Shown here in pieces: positions 1 to 5,548 of a stretch of DNA of 5,548 nucleotides. Under the pieces are notes generated by a model. The model did no database searches and was not told the DNA's origin. It saw only the letters and a list, made by a program, of their open reading frames with translations. A program made the translations under genes and the position numbers. The stretch comes from Burkholderiaceae bacterium (lineage in GTDB: Bacteria > Pseudomonadota > Gammaproteobacteria > Burkholderiales > Burkholderiaceae). Each line of letters starts with the position of its first letter. Position 1 is the first letter of the stretch. Where the stretch lies: NCBI GenBank assembly GCA_947459465.1, contig CANHDS010000049.1:1-5548 (forward strand). The letters are read 5' to 3'.

Positions 1-197
1 ATAATACGTTTGACCATTCGTTCAATTCGGGGGGAATGGTTATTCTTCTGAAAGTAGCTTGAAACTCGCTTTTTAAGGTCTTTGGCTTTACCAACATATA
101 AGATATGACCTGACTCATCAAAAAAGCGATAAACACCTGGCATCCCAGGTAGCCCCTTTAAATCATTACTTAAGGATTCAGGAAGTAAATTAGTCAT
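1..197 (-). CDS. uvrC: UvrABC system protein C, N-terminal part (GIY-YIG nuclease domain), cut by window edge
   Basis: The minus strand from 197 encodes 65 residues of a clear UvrC amino terminus before the window ends. UvrC makes the dual incisions at DNA lesions in nucleotide excision repair, after UvrA and UvrB have located the damage. The visible part is the GIY-YIG nuclease domain that cuts 3' of the lesion: PGVYRFF begins at about residue 20, [13 protein letters not shown] follows at 33-45, and then SSYF. Lys37 and Arg44 fall in the conserved block. The ATG at 197-195 is firmly placed: about 20 residues precede GVY, close to the E. coli protein, and upstream in frame there is no ATG, GTG or TTG before a TAG stop. 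No Shine-Dalgarno sequence is visible. The start codon overlaps that of the divergent earP by two bases within CATG. The other UvrC domains lie outside the window. Confidence 0.95.
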   Translation of the reverse strand, partial: MTNLLPESLSNDLKGLPGMPGVYRFFDESGHILYVGKAKDLKKRVSSYFQKNNHSPRIERMVKRI

Positions 198-1239
198 GCG
201 TTGGGATATTTTCTGCCAAATTATCGATAACTATGGGGATGCTGGTATTTGTTGGCGCCTGGCGCGATCACTGGCAACTCAATATGATCAAAATATACGC
301 TTATTTTGCGATGATTTACATACCTTGCAGCTGATCATGCTAGGTCAATCCCATCTTAAAGGCATTGACGTACTCCCTTGGGAAGCGAGTCATCAAAATG
401 CTCGTCATTCACTAGACCTACCCGATGTTGTTATTCAGGCATTCTCGTGTGAACTACCTAGCCGCTATCTTAATAGCATACTCGTTGCACCCCAAAAGTC
501 CATCCTAATCCATCTCGAGTACCTAAGTGCAGAGCCGTGGGTGGCCGACTTTCATGGCAAAGCATCCCCAAATACACATGGCTTACAAAAATATTTCTTC
601 TTCCCGGGATTTCAAGCCAACACTGGGGGCTTATTACTAGATCCTATTCCAAGAAAAGATGTGAAACCCTACCCCGATAGCCTAGCTGCGGTATGGCAAC
701 AATGTCGCACTAATTCAAGAAAAATTAGTATTTTTTCGTATCCCGGAGCACCAATTAAAGAATGGCTAGTAAATCTCAATCAGCTCGAAGAGCCCTTTGA
801 TATTTTTTTGGCATTTGGTAATGCCCAACTGCTTAACCTACAACATCACCATTGGCCAAATTTAAATCTTATATCGATGCCATTCATTCCCCAAGATGAT
901 TACGACTGGCTCTTGGCGCACTGTGACTTCAACATTGTGCGCGGGGAAGATTCGTTTATCCGAGCCCAGTTAGCTGGAAAACCGTTTATTTGGAATATCT
1001 ATCCCCAGGATGATGGGGCCCATCATACGAAGTTAAAGGCTTTTTTAGATCTTTATCTCGAGGGCGTCGATCCGCAACTGCAAAAGCTCATCACAGATGC
1101 GATGGATTGGGGGGGGAGTCAAAAATGGTGGGATCAACTACCGGTATGGTCAGAACATGCCAAACGCTGGCAAAACACCCTCATCAATCAACAATTCGAT
1201 GGTGGCTTGGCGGGTAGATTGGTGCGGTTTGTCAGTTAA
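196..1239 (+). CDS. earP: EF-P arginine rhamnosyltransferase EarP
   Basis: EarP (glycosyltransferase family GT104) transfers rhamnose from dTDP-beta-L-rhamnose to an arginine of elongation factor P. This lets EF-P relieve ribosome stalling at polyproline stretches. The 347-residue protein opens with the family signature WDIFCxxxDNxGDxGxxWRLAR. Asp11 and Asp15 match the amino-terminal aspartates reported as essential in Pseudomonas EarP, and Glu251 in RGEDSF (249-254) matches the catalytic-site glutamate. The following stretch [24 protein letters not shown] is the carboxy-terminal nucleotide-sugar site. The length is slightly below the roughly 375-380 residues I recall for other EarPs, with no visible domain missing. 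The ATG at 196 fits the family start; an AGGA lies at 180-183, 12 bases upstream, rather far for a ribosome binding site. The substrate gene efp follows 79 bases downstream. The divergent uvrC start overlaps this one, so any earP promoter must lie inside uvrC; I see no convincing one by eye. Confidence 0.95.
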   Translation: MRWDIFCQIIDNYGDAGICWRLARSLATQYDQNIRLFCDDLHTLQLIMLGQSHLKGIDVLPWEASHQNARHSLDLPDVVIQAFSCELPSRYLNSILVAPQKSILIHLEYLSAEPWVADFHGKASPNTHGLQKYFFFPGFQANTGGLLLDPIPRKDVKPYPDSLAAVWQQCRTNSRKISIFSYPGAPIKEWLVNLNQLEEPFDIFLAFGNAQLLNLQHHHWPNLNLISMPFIPQDDYDWLLAHCDFNIVRGEDSFIRAQLAGKPFIWNIYPQDDGAHHTKLKAFLDLYLEGVDPQLQKLITDAMDWGGSQKWWDQLPVWSEHAKRWQNTLINQQFDGGLAGRLVRFVS

Positions 1240-1258
1240 ATCATTAACCAGTTAAAAT
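1229..1258 (+). promoter_or_regulatory. Predicted sigma-70 promoter of efp, overlapping the 3' end of earP
   Basis: A -35 box TTGTCA (1229-1234, 5 of 6 to TTGACA) is followed after 18 bases by a -10 box TAAAAT (1253-1258, 5 of 6 to TATAAT). Transcription would start near 1264-1266, giving a leader of about 54 bases. The -35 box lies in the last earP codons, so efp could be made independently of earP, as expected when the product is needed in far larger amounts than its modifying enzyme. Found by eye only. Confidence 0.6.
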
Positions 1259-1308
1259 GCTGGGTTTGAATCAATTGGCCCAAAAGGGGTCTGCAATCCG
1301 TCAATATC

Positions 1309-1312
1309 AGGA
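1309..1312 (+). promoter_or_regulatory. Ribosome binding site of efp
   Basis: AGGA lies 6 bases upstream of the efp ATG. It supports the start at 1319, which is also the family's conserved amino terminus. Confidence 0.7.
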
Positions 1313-1318
1313 ATTATT

Positions 1319-1879
1319 ATGAAAATCGCTCAAGAACTCCGCGTGGGTAACGTTGTCATGATTAATGGTGACCCCATGGTGGTCCAAAAACACGAATACA
1401 GCCGCTCCGGCCGCAACTCGGCCGTAGTCAAAATGAAGTACAAGAACTTATTAACAGCAGCCCCGAATGAGGGTGTATACAAAGCGGATGATAAGTTCGA
1501 TGTTGTGATTCTTGAGAAGAAAGAATGCACCTACTCCTATTTTGCTGACCCAATGTATACCTTCATGGATGGCGACTACAACCAATATGAGGTTGAAAAA
1601 GACAATATGGGTGATTCGCTCAATTACCTCGAGGAAGGCATGGCTGTTGAGGTTGTGTTCTATGACGGCCGAGCTATTTCCGTGGAATTACCCACCTCGG
1701 TTGTGCGTGAAATTACCTACACCGAGCCAGCTGTAAAAGGTGATACCAGTTCTGGTAAGGTACTTAAAAGTGCCAAAATTGCAACCGGCTTTGAGATTCA
1801 AGTTCCCTTGTTCTGTAGCACTGGGGACAAGATTGAAATTGATACCCGCACCGGCGAATATCGTAGTCGCGCAAACTAA
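1319..1879 (+). CDS. efp: Translation elongation factor P
   Basis: EF-P binds between the P and E sites of the ribosome and speeds peptide bond formation at consecutive prolines. The 186-residue protein has the standard length and three-domain layout: a KOW-like amino-terminal domain (about 1-64), a central OB domain (about 65-128) and a carboxy-terminal OB domain ending in the conserved [17 protein letters not shown]. The tip loop reads SRSGRNSA with arginine at position 32. This is the residue rhamnosylated in the EarP class of EF-Ps; the EpmA/EpmB class has a lysine here. The upstream earP therefore matches its substrate. The gene has its own predicted promoter, a good ribosome binding site and a strong terminator directly downstream, consistent with high and independent expression. 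Confidence 0.98.
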   Translation: MKIAQELRVGNVVMINGDPMVVQKHEYSRSGRNSAVVKMKYKNLLTAAPNEGVYKADDKFDVVILEKKECTYSYFADPMYTFMDGDYNQYEVEKDNMGDSLNYLEEGMAVEVVFYDGRAISVELPTSVVREITYTEPAVKGDTSSGKVLKSAKIATGFEIQVPLFCSTGDKIEIDTRTGEYRSRAN

Positions 1880-1897
1880 TTCTCTAGCAATCTATTC

Positions 1898-1923
1898 AAA
1901 GCCCCTCTGTGAGGGGCTTTTTT
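1898..1923 (+). terminator. Rho-independent terminator of efp, possibly shared with the opposing DUF2442 gene
   Basis: AAAGCCCCTC (1898-1907) and GAGGGGCTTT (1911-1920) form a perfect 10-bp stem around a TGT loop. The T-run extends to 1923, making six T's. It begins 18 bases after the efp stop. Read on the minus strand the stem ends in only three T's. It could still terminate the DUF2442 transcript, whose stop codon is 10 bases away, but less efficiently. Confidence 0.9.
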
Positions 1924-1932
1924 ATTGGCCAA

Positions 1933-2379
1933 TCAAAAATGGATGCTTTTAGGCCTTCCGCCTCGCGCACCATTTTCACGAGCAGCTCGTGACTTTGCTG
2001 AACTCTTTACACGACCAGCATTTGCTAAATGAGCCTTTAAAGACCACTTGGAGCCGCCAAAAACTCCAGAGAGCAATCCCTCAATCGTAAGATCAACATC
2101 TAATTTTGGCCAACGTAAACCGGTACCAAATGGACTAATTTCGATACTTGATAAAGAGTCTGCTGATTTTCTAGCCAAACCTTCGGCCAATTTTGGTGGA
2201 AATGAAAATGAAGACCCATTAGCCAACAGAATAACAATCAATCTTTTTTTAGGATCGTATGAGGCCTTAACTGCATATAAATTAGTTGCTCTTTCAAGCT
2301 TTCCTCTTTTCTGAGCCCTTTTGACCTTTGTCAGAGCTTGATTAAGCCATTGATCCTTTGAAGGACTAGTTTTGCTCAT
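1933..2379 (-). CDS. DUF2442 family protein, probable antitoxin or regulator partner of DUF4160
   Basis: This 148-residue protein has no assigned biochemical function. I recognise the DUF2442 family from the central block ANGSSFSFPPKLAEGLA (about 53-69), SSIEISPFGTGLRWPKLDVDL (77-97) and GLLSGVFG (101-108). A basic amino-terminal helix region (about 10-30, rich in Lys, Arg and Gln) precedes it. A basic, flexible tail AKSRAARENGARGGRPK (128-144) follows; its GGRPK end resembles an AT-hook core, so DNA binding is plausible, but that is inference. I chose the ATG at 2379, with GGA 9 bases upstream. An in-frame TTG at 2412 would add 11 residues and lies deeper inside the preceding gene. The start overlaps the end of the DUF4160 gene by 14 bases, implying translational coupling. 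It stops with TGA 10 bases from the efp terminator stem, facing it. Genes of these two families are commonly neighbours and have been regarded as toxin-antitoxin-like; activity here is unproven. Confidence 0.82.
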   Translation of the reverse strand: MSKTSPSKDQWLNQALTKVKRAQKRGKLERATNLYAVKASYDPKKRLIVILLANGSSFSFPPKLAEGLARKSADSLSSIEISPFGTGLRWPKLDVDLTIEGLLSGVFGGSKWSLKAHLANAGRVKSSAKSRAARENGARGGRPKSIHF

Positions 2380-2605
2380 GGTATGTAATCCATATTTTTT
2401 GGAGACTATCAAGGTTTAAATATACCCCCATTAATGACTTTCTTACTTGATCAGTTTTAGGCTTTCCTAATATTGATATCAATGATGGTGGATTTGATAA
2501 ATTGATCTTTATCTCCCAATTTTGACCAAAAACATGAGCGTGTGGCGGAGGATGATCGTTCGAATAAATTGTAATTCGAAGTTTTTGATAAAAAATAGAT
2601 GGCAC
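2366..2605 (-). CDS. DUF4160 family protein, toxin-like partner of DUF2442
   Basis: This 79-residue protein of unknown biochemical function carries the DUF4160 hallmark: a short amino terminus MPSIF, then RITIYSNDHPPPHAHV (10-25). The histidines His18, His22 and His24 could form a metal or catalytic site, though this is inference. The rest is a compact domain whose carboxy-terminal part (about 50-76) looks helical. The start is GTG at 2605: the family usually begins MPxI or MPTI, and no ATG is available upstream in frame or before residue 59. No Shine-Dalgarno sequence precedes it, and the predicted transcription start coincides with the GTG. It is the first gene of a two-gene unit, overlapping DUF2442 by 14 bases. 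The region is AT-rich relative to the core genes (about 32% GC by hand count over 2401-2640), which suggests acquisition or weak codon selection. The PPP at 19-21 is a potential EF-P-dependent stall site. Confidence 0.82.
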   Translation of the reverse strand: MPSIFYQKLRITIYSNDHPPPHAHVFGQNWEIKINLSNPPSLISILGKPKTDQVRKSLMGVYLNLDSLQKIWITYHEQN

Positions 2606-2610
2606 AAAAC

Positions 2611-2640
2611 ATTTTAACCCAACATGTTAGGTTAATTCAA
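2611..2640 (-). promoter_or_regulatory. Predicted promoter of the DUF4160-DUF2442 pair
   Basis: On the minus strand, TTGAAT (2640-2635, 4 of 6 to TTGACA) is followed after 18 bases by TAAAAT (2616-2611, 5 of 6 to TATAAT). Transcription is expected to start about 6-7 bases beyond the -10, at 2605-2604, exactly at the GTG start codon. The promoter occupies almost the whole 39-base gap between nagZ and the DUF4160 gene. It is the only obvious place for one, although read-through from nagZ is possible. Confidence 0.5.
2614..2635. promoter_or_regulatory. Near-perfect 22-bp palindrome filling the promoter spacer (candidate operator)
   Basis: The arms TTAACCCAACA (2614-2624) and TGTTAGGTTAA (2625-2635) are inverted repeats with no spacer and 10 of 11 pairs matching; only C2620/A2629 differ. 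The site lies between, and slightly into, the predicted -35 and -10 boxes of the DUF4160 gene, the classic position for a dimeric repressor. In minus-strand RNA the odd pair becomes U-G, so the sequence could also fold as a 9-bp stem with a CAUG loop. Followed by AATGTTTT, it might act as a weak nagZ terminator. Both roles are inferred. Confidence 0.6.
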
Positions 2641-2644
2641 GCTT

Positions 2645-3709
2645 TTACCTAACAAAACCCATTTCAATCAAAATATTTTTCGCTTGCAGATACTCAGCGT
2701 CTTTCTGCAATTCATCCCAAGATTGGGATTCACCCTTCGGAAATAATTTCTTGAGCCGCATTGAAGACTCCATGAATTTTTTTGGAGCAACGCTTAGTTC
2801 GCTGAGCAAGCGATCGGCAAGATCGGGGCGATTACAAATCAGTACCGCGTCACATCCTGCCTTGAGTGCTAATTGAGCTCCCTGCACTACATCACCAGCA
2901 ACACTTGCCCCCTCCATGGAGAGATCGTCACTAAAGATCACGCCACTAAACTTTAGCTTTTGACGCAGGATGGTTTGCAACCAAATGCTAGAAAAGCCAG
3001 CAGGTAGTGCATCAACCTTTGAATAAATCACGTGAGCAGGCATGACCGAGGCAAGACTGATATCGAGCCACTCATAAGGCTTCAGATCATCATTCTCAAT
3101 CGATTTCAGTGAGCGCTCGTCTTTAGGAATAGCAACATGGGAGTCTGCCTCAGCCCATCCATGCCCTGGAAAGTGCTTACCGCAATTGGCCATATCACCT
3201 AAGCGGAGTCCCTCATTCAAACTTTTTGCTAAAACATACACAATTTCTGGATTGCGATGAAATGAGCGATCTCCGATGACGCCACTGCGACCAAAATCCA
3301 AGTCCAATACTGGCGTGAAACTAAAATCAACACCACATGCTCTTAGCTCGGTTGCAAGCACATATCCGCATGCGGTTGCTACTTTCATTGCTGTGATAGC
3401 AGAACTTGCCCCAACTCCATTGCGCATCCATAAATCACCTAAGCGCTGCATTGCCGGAAGGTGCGTAAAACCATCCACCTTACAACGCTGTACTCGACCA
3501 CCCTCATGATCAATGCAAATCAGAATGTCGGAGCGGACTTGTTTGATTGACTTGGTAAGCGCAGTTAACTGTTTGCGAGATTGAAAGTTCCGCCCAAATA
3601 AAATTACACCTCCCGTCAAGGGATTTTTTATGCGTCGGATATCGTGTTTGTTTAAGGTTAATCCCTCAACATCCAAAATAATGGGGCCTGGATTACTTTT
3701 GGTTGCCAT
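2645..3709 (-). CDS. nagZ: Beta-N-acetylhexosaminidase NagZ (glycoside hydrolase family 3)
   Basis: NagZ is a cytoplasmic enzyme that removes N-acetylglucosamine from GlcNAc-anhydroMurNAc (peptides) during peptidoglycan recycling. In some bacteria its products control AmpC beta-lactamase induction. The 354-residue protein is a single GH3 TIM barrel. Visible motifs are GPIILDVEG (8-16), GGVILFGRNF (33-42), CIDHEGGRVQR (65-75), the NagZ-specific loop KHFPGHG (178-184) with ADSH (188-191), where His191 is the expected general acid/base, and FSDDLSMEGA with Asp261 as the expected nucleophile. No signal peptide is seen, as expected for the cytosolic Gram-negative form. The ATG at 3709 puts the conserved GPIILDVEG at the usual distance from the start. 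An in-frame start at 3751 would run 36 bases into acpS and adds unlike sequence. There are only 4 bases between the acpS stop and this ATG and no clear ribosome binding site, suggesting translational coupling. It is last in the recO-pdxJ-acpS-nagZ series. Confidence 0.95.
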   Translation of the reverse strand: MATKSNPGPIILDVEGLTLNKHDIRRIKNPLTGGVILFGRNFQSRKQLTALTKSIKQVRSDILICIDHEGGRVQRCKVDGFTHLPAMQRLGDLWMRNGVGASSAITAMKVATACGYVLATELRACGVDFSFTPVLDLDFGRSGVIGDRSFHRNPEIVYVLAKSLNEGLRLGDMANCGKHFPGHGWAEADSHVAIPKDERSLKSIENDDLKPYEWLDISLASVMPAHVIYSKVDALPAGFSSIWLQTILRQKLKFSGVIFSDDLSMEGASVAGDVVQGAQLALKAGCDAVLICNRPDLADRLLSELSVAPKKFMESSMRLKKLFPKGESQSWDELQKDAEYLQAKNILIEMGFVR

Positions 3710-3713
3710 GGTC

Positions 3714-4148
3714 TTAACCAAGATAATTTTGTGGATCATACGTGGTGACAATAGGTGTGCCGTAACTCACGATCACAAAAGCCATTACCATTTCTTGCTC
3801 GTCAGTTACTGTCACATGCGCATGCCATTGTTTATCTTCCATAAACTGTAACAGAGCTCCTGAATATTTTGTATAAGGCTTCCCACTGGGCTCGTTTAGC
3901 GTTTGCAATGATCGCCAGCTCATGGGCAGATGCATACCCAAACCAATCGCTTTTGAAAACGCCTCCTTGGCAGCAAAGCGCGTAGCCAAATAGGCTATGC
4001 CCCGCTTGTGATTACGGCCAAGTCGTTGCTGAAATACCTGATATTCTTCGTCACCTAGAACTCGCTTAGCCAAACGTCCTTGAGTACGCTCATAGGCAGC
4101 TTGTAAACGGCTCATCTGCAAAAGATCAGTACCAATTCCGACAATCAT
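3714..4148 (-). CDS. acpS: Holo-[acyl-carrier-protein] synthase AcpS
   Basis: AcpS transfers 4'-phosphopantetheine from coenzyme A to a serine of apo-acyl carrier protein, activating it for fatty acid synthesis. The 144-residue protein is a little longer than the usual 120-130, because of a carboxy-terminal extension after about residue 130. Key motifs are GIGTDL with Asp8 and [13 protein letters not shown] (57-69) with Glu62, the two magnesium-binding acidic residues, plus Lys61 and Lys66 of the coenzyme A site. HVTVTDEQE (about 110-118) is the conserved late strand and turn. The ATG overlaps the pdxJ stop as ATGA, and GAGG lies 10 bases upstream inside pdxJ. This overlap, conserved in many proteobacteria, supports coupled translation from a shared transcript. 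Confidence 0.96.
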   Translation of the reverse strand: MIVGIGTDLLQMSRLQAAYERTQGRLAKRVLGDEEYQVFQQRLGRNHKRGIAYLATRFAAKEAFSKAIGLGMHLPMSWRSLQTLNEPSGKPYTKYSGALLQFMEDKQWHAHVTVTDEQEMVMAFVIVSYGTPIVTTYDPQNYLG

Positions 4149-4876
4149 TTCGCGCGCGCCTCGTTCATGAGTCTGCGCATATCTCGAATCGCATTCGGTA
4201 GGCCTTTAAAAATAGCTTCTGCAACGATCGCATGCCCAATATTTAGCTCACTGATTTCAGGAATTTTTGCAATAGGCTGAACATTTAGCTCATTTAAGCC
4301 ATGGCCCGCATTCACTCGAAAGCCCAAAGTCTTTGCATAGACCGCAGCCTCTGCGATTCGCTGCAGCTCGAACGATTGGCGATCTTCTTGAGCATCGGCA
4401 TAAGTGCCAGTATGTAATTCAATCACGGGGGCACCCACTTCTTTAGCGACATCAATTTGGCGAGGGTCTGGATCAATAAAGAGTGAGACCCGAATACCAA
4501 CAGCTTGAAGTTGTTTGATAGCAGAACGTACTTGATCGCGATGGGTTAGAACATCAAGCCCACCTTCGGTGGTAATTTCGGTCCGCCTCTCAGGAACCAA
4601 GCACACATCTTGTGGCTTGACTTGAGCGGCAATACCCAACATCTCGGGCGTAATTGCGCATTCCAAATTCATACGAGTGCGTATCAGGGGTCTAAGCGTA
4701 AATAGATCGGCATCCTTGATATGACGACGATCCTCTCGTAAATGCAGGGTGATTAGGTCTGCACCCGCCTCTTCGGCAATTCGTGCTGCCATGATTGGAT
4801 CAGGATAGGACGTCCCCCGGGCATTACGCACGGTTGCGACATGATCGATATTAATTCCGAGTTCAAGTGAAGCCAT
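4145..4876 (-). CDS. pdxJ: Pyridoxine 5'-phosphate synthase PdxJ
   Basis: PdxJ condenses 3-amino-1-hydroxyacetone 1-phosphate with 1-deoxy-D-xylulose 5-phosphate to make pyridoxine 5'-phosphate, the ring-closing step of the DXP-dependent vitamin B6 pathway. The 243-residue length is typical. Motifs run through the whole TIM barrel: [17 protein letters not shown] (6-22), HLREDRRHI (45-53), [12 protein letters not shown] (95-106), ELHTGTYA (153-160), AGHGLNELN (190-198) and ELNIGHAIV (210-218). His45, Glu72 and His192 match the catalytic residues His45, Glu72 and His193 of the E. coli enzyme. The gene starts 26 bases after recO, with a weak AAGG 14 bases upstream of the ATG, and ends in the ATGA overlap with acpS. 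Its TGA stop shows that TGA is an ordinary stop codon in this genome. Confidence 0.97.
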   Translation of the reverse strand: MASLELGINIDHVATVRNARGTSYPDPIMAARIAEEAGADLITLHLREDRRHIKDADLFTLRPLIRTRMNLECAITPEMLGIAAQVKPQDVCLVPERRTEITTEGGLDVLTHRDQVRSAIKQLQAVGIRVSLFIDPDPRQIDVAKEVGAPVIELHTGTYADAQEDRQSFELQRIAEAAVYAKTLGFRVNAGHGLNELNVQPIAKIPEISELNIGHAIVAEAIFKGLPNAIRDMRRLMNEARAK

Positions 4877-4902
4877 AGCTAATATTAAAGCCTTACTACC
4901 GA

Positions 4903-5548
4903 TTAGATCTTTTTTAGGTCGATCAAGATCTGACGAGTGGTCAGCATTTGATCTTGCAGATGAATACCCAACAGGAAACGCATCAATTGTTTACTCTGAC
5001 TCAGAGTCTCTGACCCCGAAAAATCACCTTGTGCCATGGCCCGCAAGGCCGATCCATCGAGCACTGGCCAATGACTAGGGTCATCGGGTTGCCATGGACG
5101 AATTCCTTTTTCTGGCTGATAAACGTATCGCTCGCCATCCATCGGTTGTGAATGGGTCTCGACACAATGATCAAGTGCTGCTGCATAACCAGTCTCACGC
5201 AAGAGGGTGAGCTCAAAGGGCCGCAAGGTTTGCTCGATTGTTATCCCAGATGATTCGATTTGAGAGAGTGCATAAACCGTATTAGCGTAATGATCGTAGA
5301 GGGACTCATACGCATCTTCTCTATCTAAAAACTTAACTAGTAACTCATTGAGATAAAAACCACCTAACAACGCATCTCAAACCAAGGCAGGGGAACCTCC
5401 GACCCATTCTGATTTAGTGAGGGTTCTGAGTTCTGATTTACCGCTCCATGAAATCAGTAGAGGCTGAAAGCGCTGCAGGACTGGTCGTAAGCTCGAATGA
5501 GGCCGCTTAGCGCCCTTGGCAATTAATGCAATTCGTCCGTGAGTACGA
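4903..5548 (-). pseudogene. recO: DNA repair protein RecO, interrupted by an in-frame TGA and cut by window edge
   Basis: RecO, with RecF and RecR, loads RecA on SSB-coated single-stranded DNA and anneals strands during gap repair. One minus-strand frame from 5547 to 4903 reads as RecO throughout. The first 56 codons give the OB-fold region ([20 protein letters not shown], then [13 protein letters not shown] and SEWVGG). Next comes TGA at 5379-5377, then 157 codons of the helical domain ([46 protein letters not shown], ending [13 protein letters not shown]). Roughly 25 amino-terminal residues lie beyond the window. There is no frameshift and no other damage, so a single base change explains the stop. 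Family memory suggests glycine there (GGA to TGA), unverified. The TTG at 5370 could open a 155-residue remnant lacking the OB fold; I see no reason to expect it to work alone. The gene sits just upstream of pdxJ, its usual place. A sequence error is a real alternative. Confidence 0.8.
5377..5379 (-). other. Premature TGA stop codon inside recO
   Basis: The codon lies between Ala-Leu-Val and Asp-Ala-Leu-Leu of an otherwise continuous RecO frame. TGA serves as a normal stop for pdxJ and the DUF2442 gene in this window, so recoding is unlikely to explain it. Confidence 0.85.

Noticed and set aside
135..150. 6-bp hairpin ACCTGG-CATC-CCAGGT inside uvrC
   Set aside because: It encodes the conserved Pro-Gly-Met-Pro-Gly stretch, and the symmetry follows from the repeated Pro-Gly codons. 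There is no T-run.
1924..1933. Perfect 10-bp palindrome ATTGGCCAAT after the efp terminator
   Set aside because: It is short, without flanking symmetry or promoter context; likely chance.
1330..1952. Several open frames overlapping efp on both strands (1330-1530 minus, 1512-1736 plus, 1740-1952 plus)
   Set aside because: They are shadows of the highly conserved efp frame and resemble no protein I recognise.
2048..2314. 88-codon plus-strand open frame opposite the DUF2442 gene
   Set aside because: It is fully antisense to a gene with recognisable family motifs. Its own translation shows no recognisable domain and no good ribosome binding site was noted.
2380..2412. Longer DUF2442 protein starting from TTG at 2412
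   Set aside because: The ATG at 2379 has a GGA at suitable distance and gives the usual small overlap. The extension would overlap the DUF4160 gene by 47 bases with unlike sequence.
3710..3751. Longer NagZ starting at 3751
   Set aside because: The extra 14 residues overlap acpS and precede the conserved family start. The ATG at 3709 fits the usual amino terminus.
3276..3851. Plus-strand open frames opposite nagZ and acpS
   Set aside because: They are antisense shadows of two well-supported enzymes with complete catalytic motifs.
5368..5370. TTG at 5370 as the true start of a short RecO
   Set aside because: The frame upstream of the TGA encodes the matching RecO OB-fold region, so the TTG is an internal leucine codon rather than the original start.
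5377..5379. TGA read as a sense codon (alternative genetic code or selenocysteine)
   Set aside because: TGA terminates pdxJ and the DUF2442 gene here, tryptophans elsewhere are TGG, and RecO has no known selenocysteine. No supporting hairpin was identified.

Overview
This window looks like a stretch of a betaproteobacterial chromosome, most like a small-genome Burkholderiales such as Polynucleobacter. That assignment is inferred from gene content, gene order and the feel of the protein sequences; no search was run. Two conserved core blocks converge on each other, and a small AT-rich two-gene cassette sits between them.

Left block (1-1925). The 5' end of uvrC (nucleotide excision repair) reads leftward out of the window. 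Its ATG shares the tetranucleotide CATG with the ATG of earP, which reads rightward. earP encodes the arginine rhamnosyltransferase that activates elongation factor P. Its substrate gene, efp, follows with its own predicted promoter in the earP 3' end and a strong intrinsic terminator. EF-P carries Arg32, the residue that EarP modifies, so enzyme and substrate form a matched pair.

Middle (1933-2647). A minus-strand pair encodes a DUF4160 protein (GTG start) and a DUF2442 protein, overlapping by 14 bases. This looks like a toxin-antitoxin-like or regulatory accessory cassette. Its promoter region is unusual: a near-perfect 22-bp palindrome fills the spacer between a plausible -35 and -10, and the predicted transcription start falls on or beside the GTG, suggesting a leaderless mRNA under repressor control. 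By hand count, 2401-2640 is 77/240 GC (about 32%), against roughly half in two 60-base lines of pdxJ.

Right block (2645-5548, all minus strand). In transcription order this is recO, pdxJ, acpS, nagZ, the downstream half of the usual rnc-era-recO-pdxJ-acpS gene order. pdxJ and acpS overlap by ATGA, and acpS and nagZ are 4 bases apart. They cover recombination repair, pyridoxal phosphate synthesis, activation of acyl carrier protein and peptidoglycan recycling. recO is interrupted by an in-frame TGA at 5377-5379, although the reading frame and protein similarity continue intact on both sides. That is either a recent loss of function or a sequence error.

The most unusual points are the broken recO, the operator-in-spacer and leaderless design of the DUF4160-DUF2442 cassette, and the shared CATG start of uvrC and earP.
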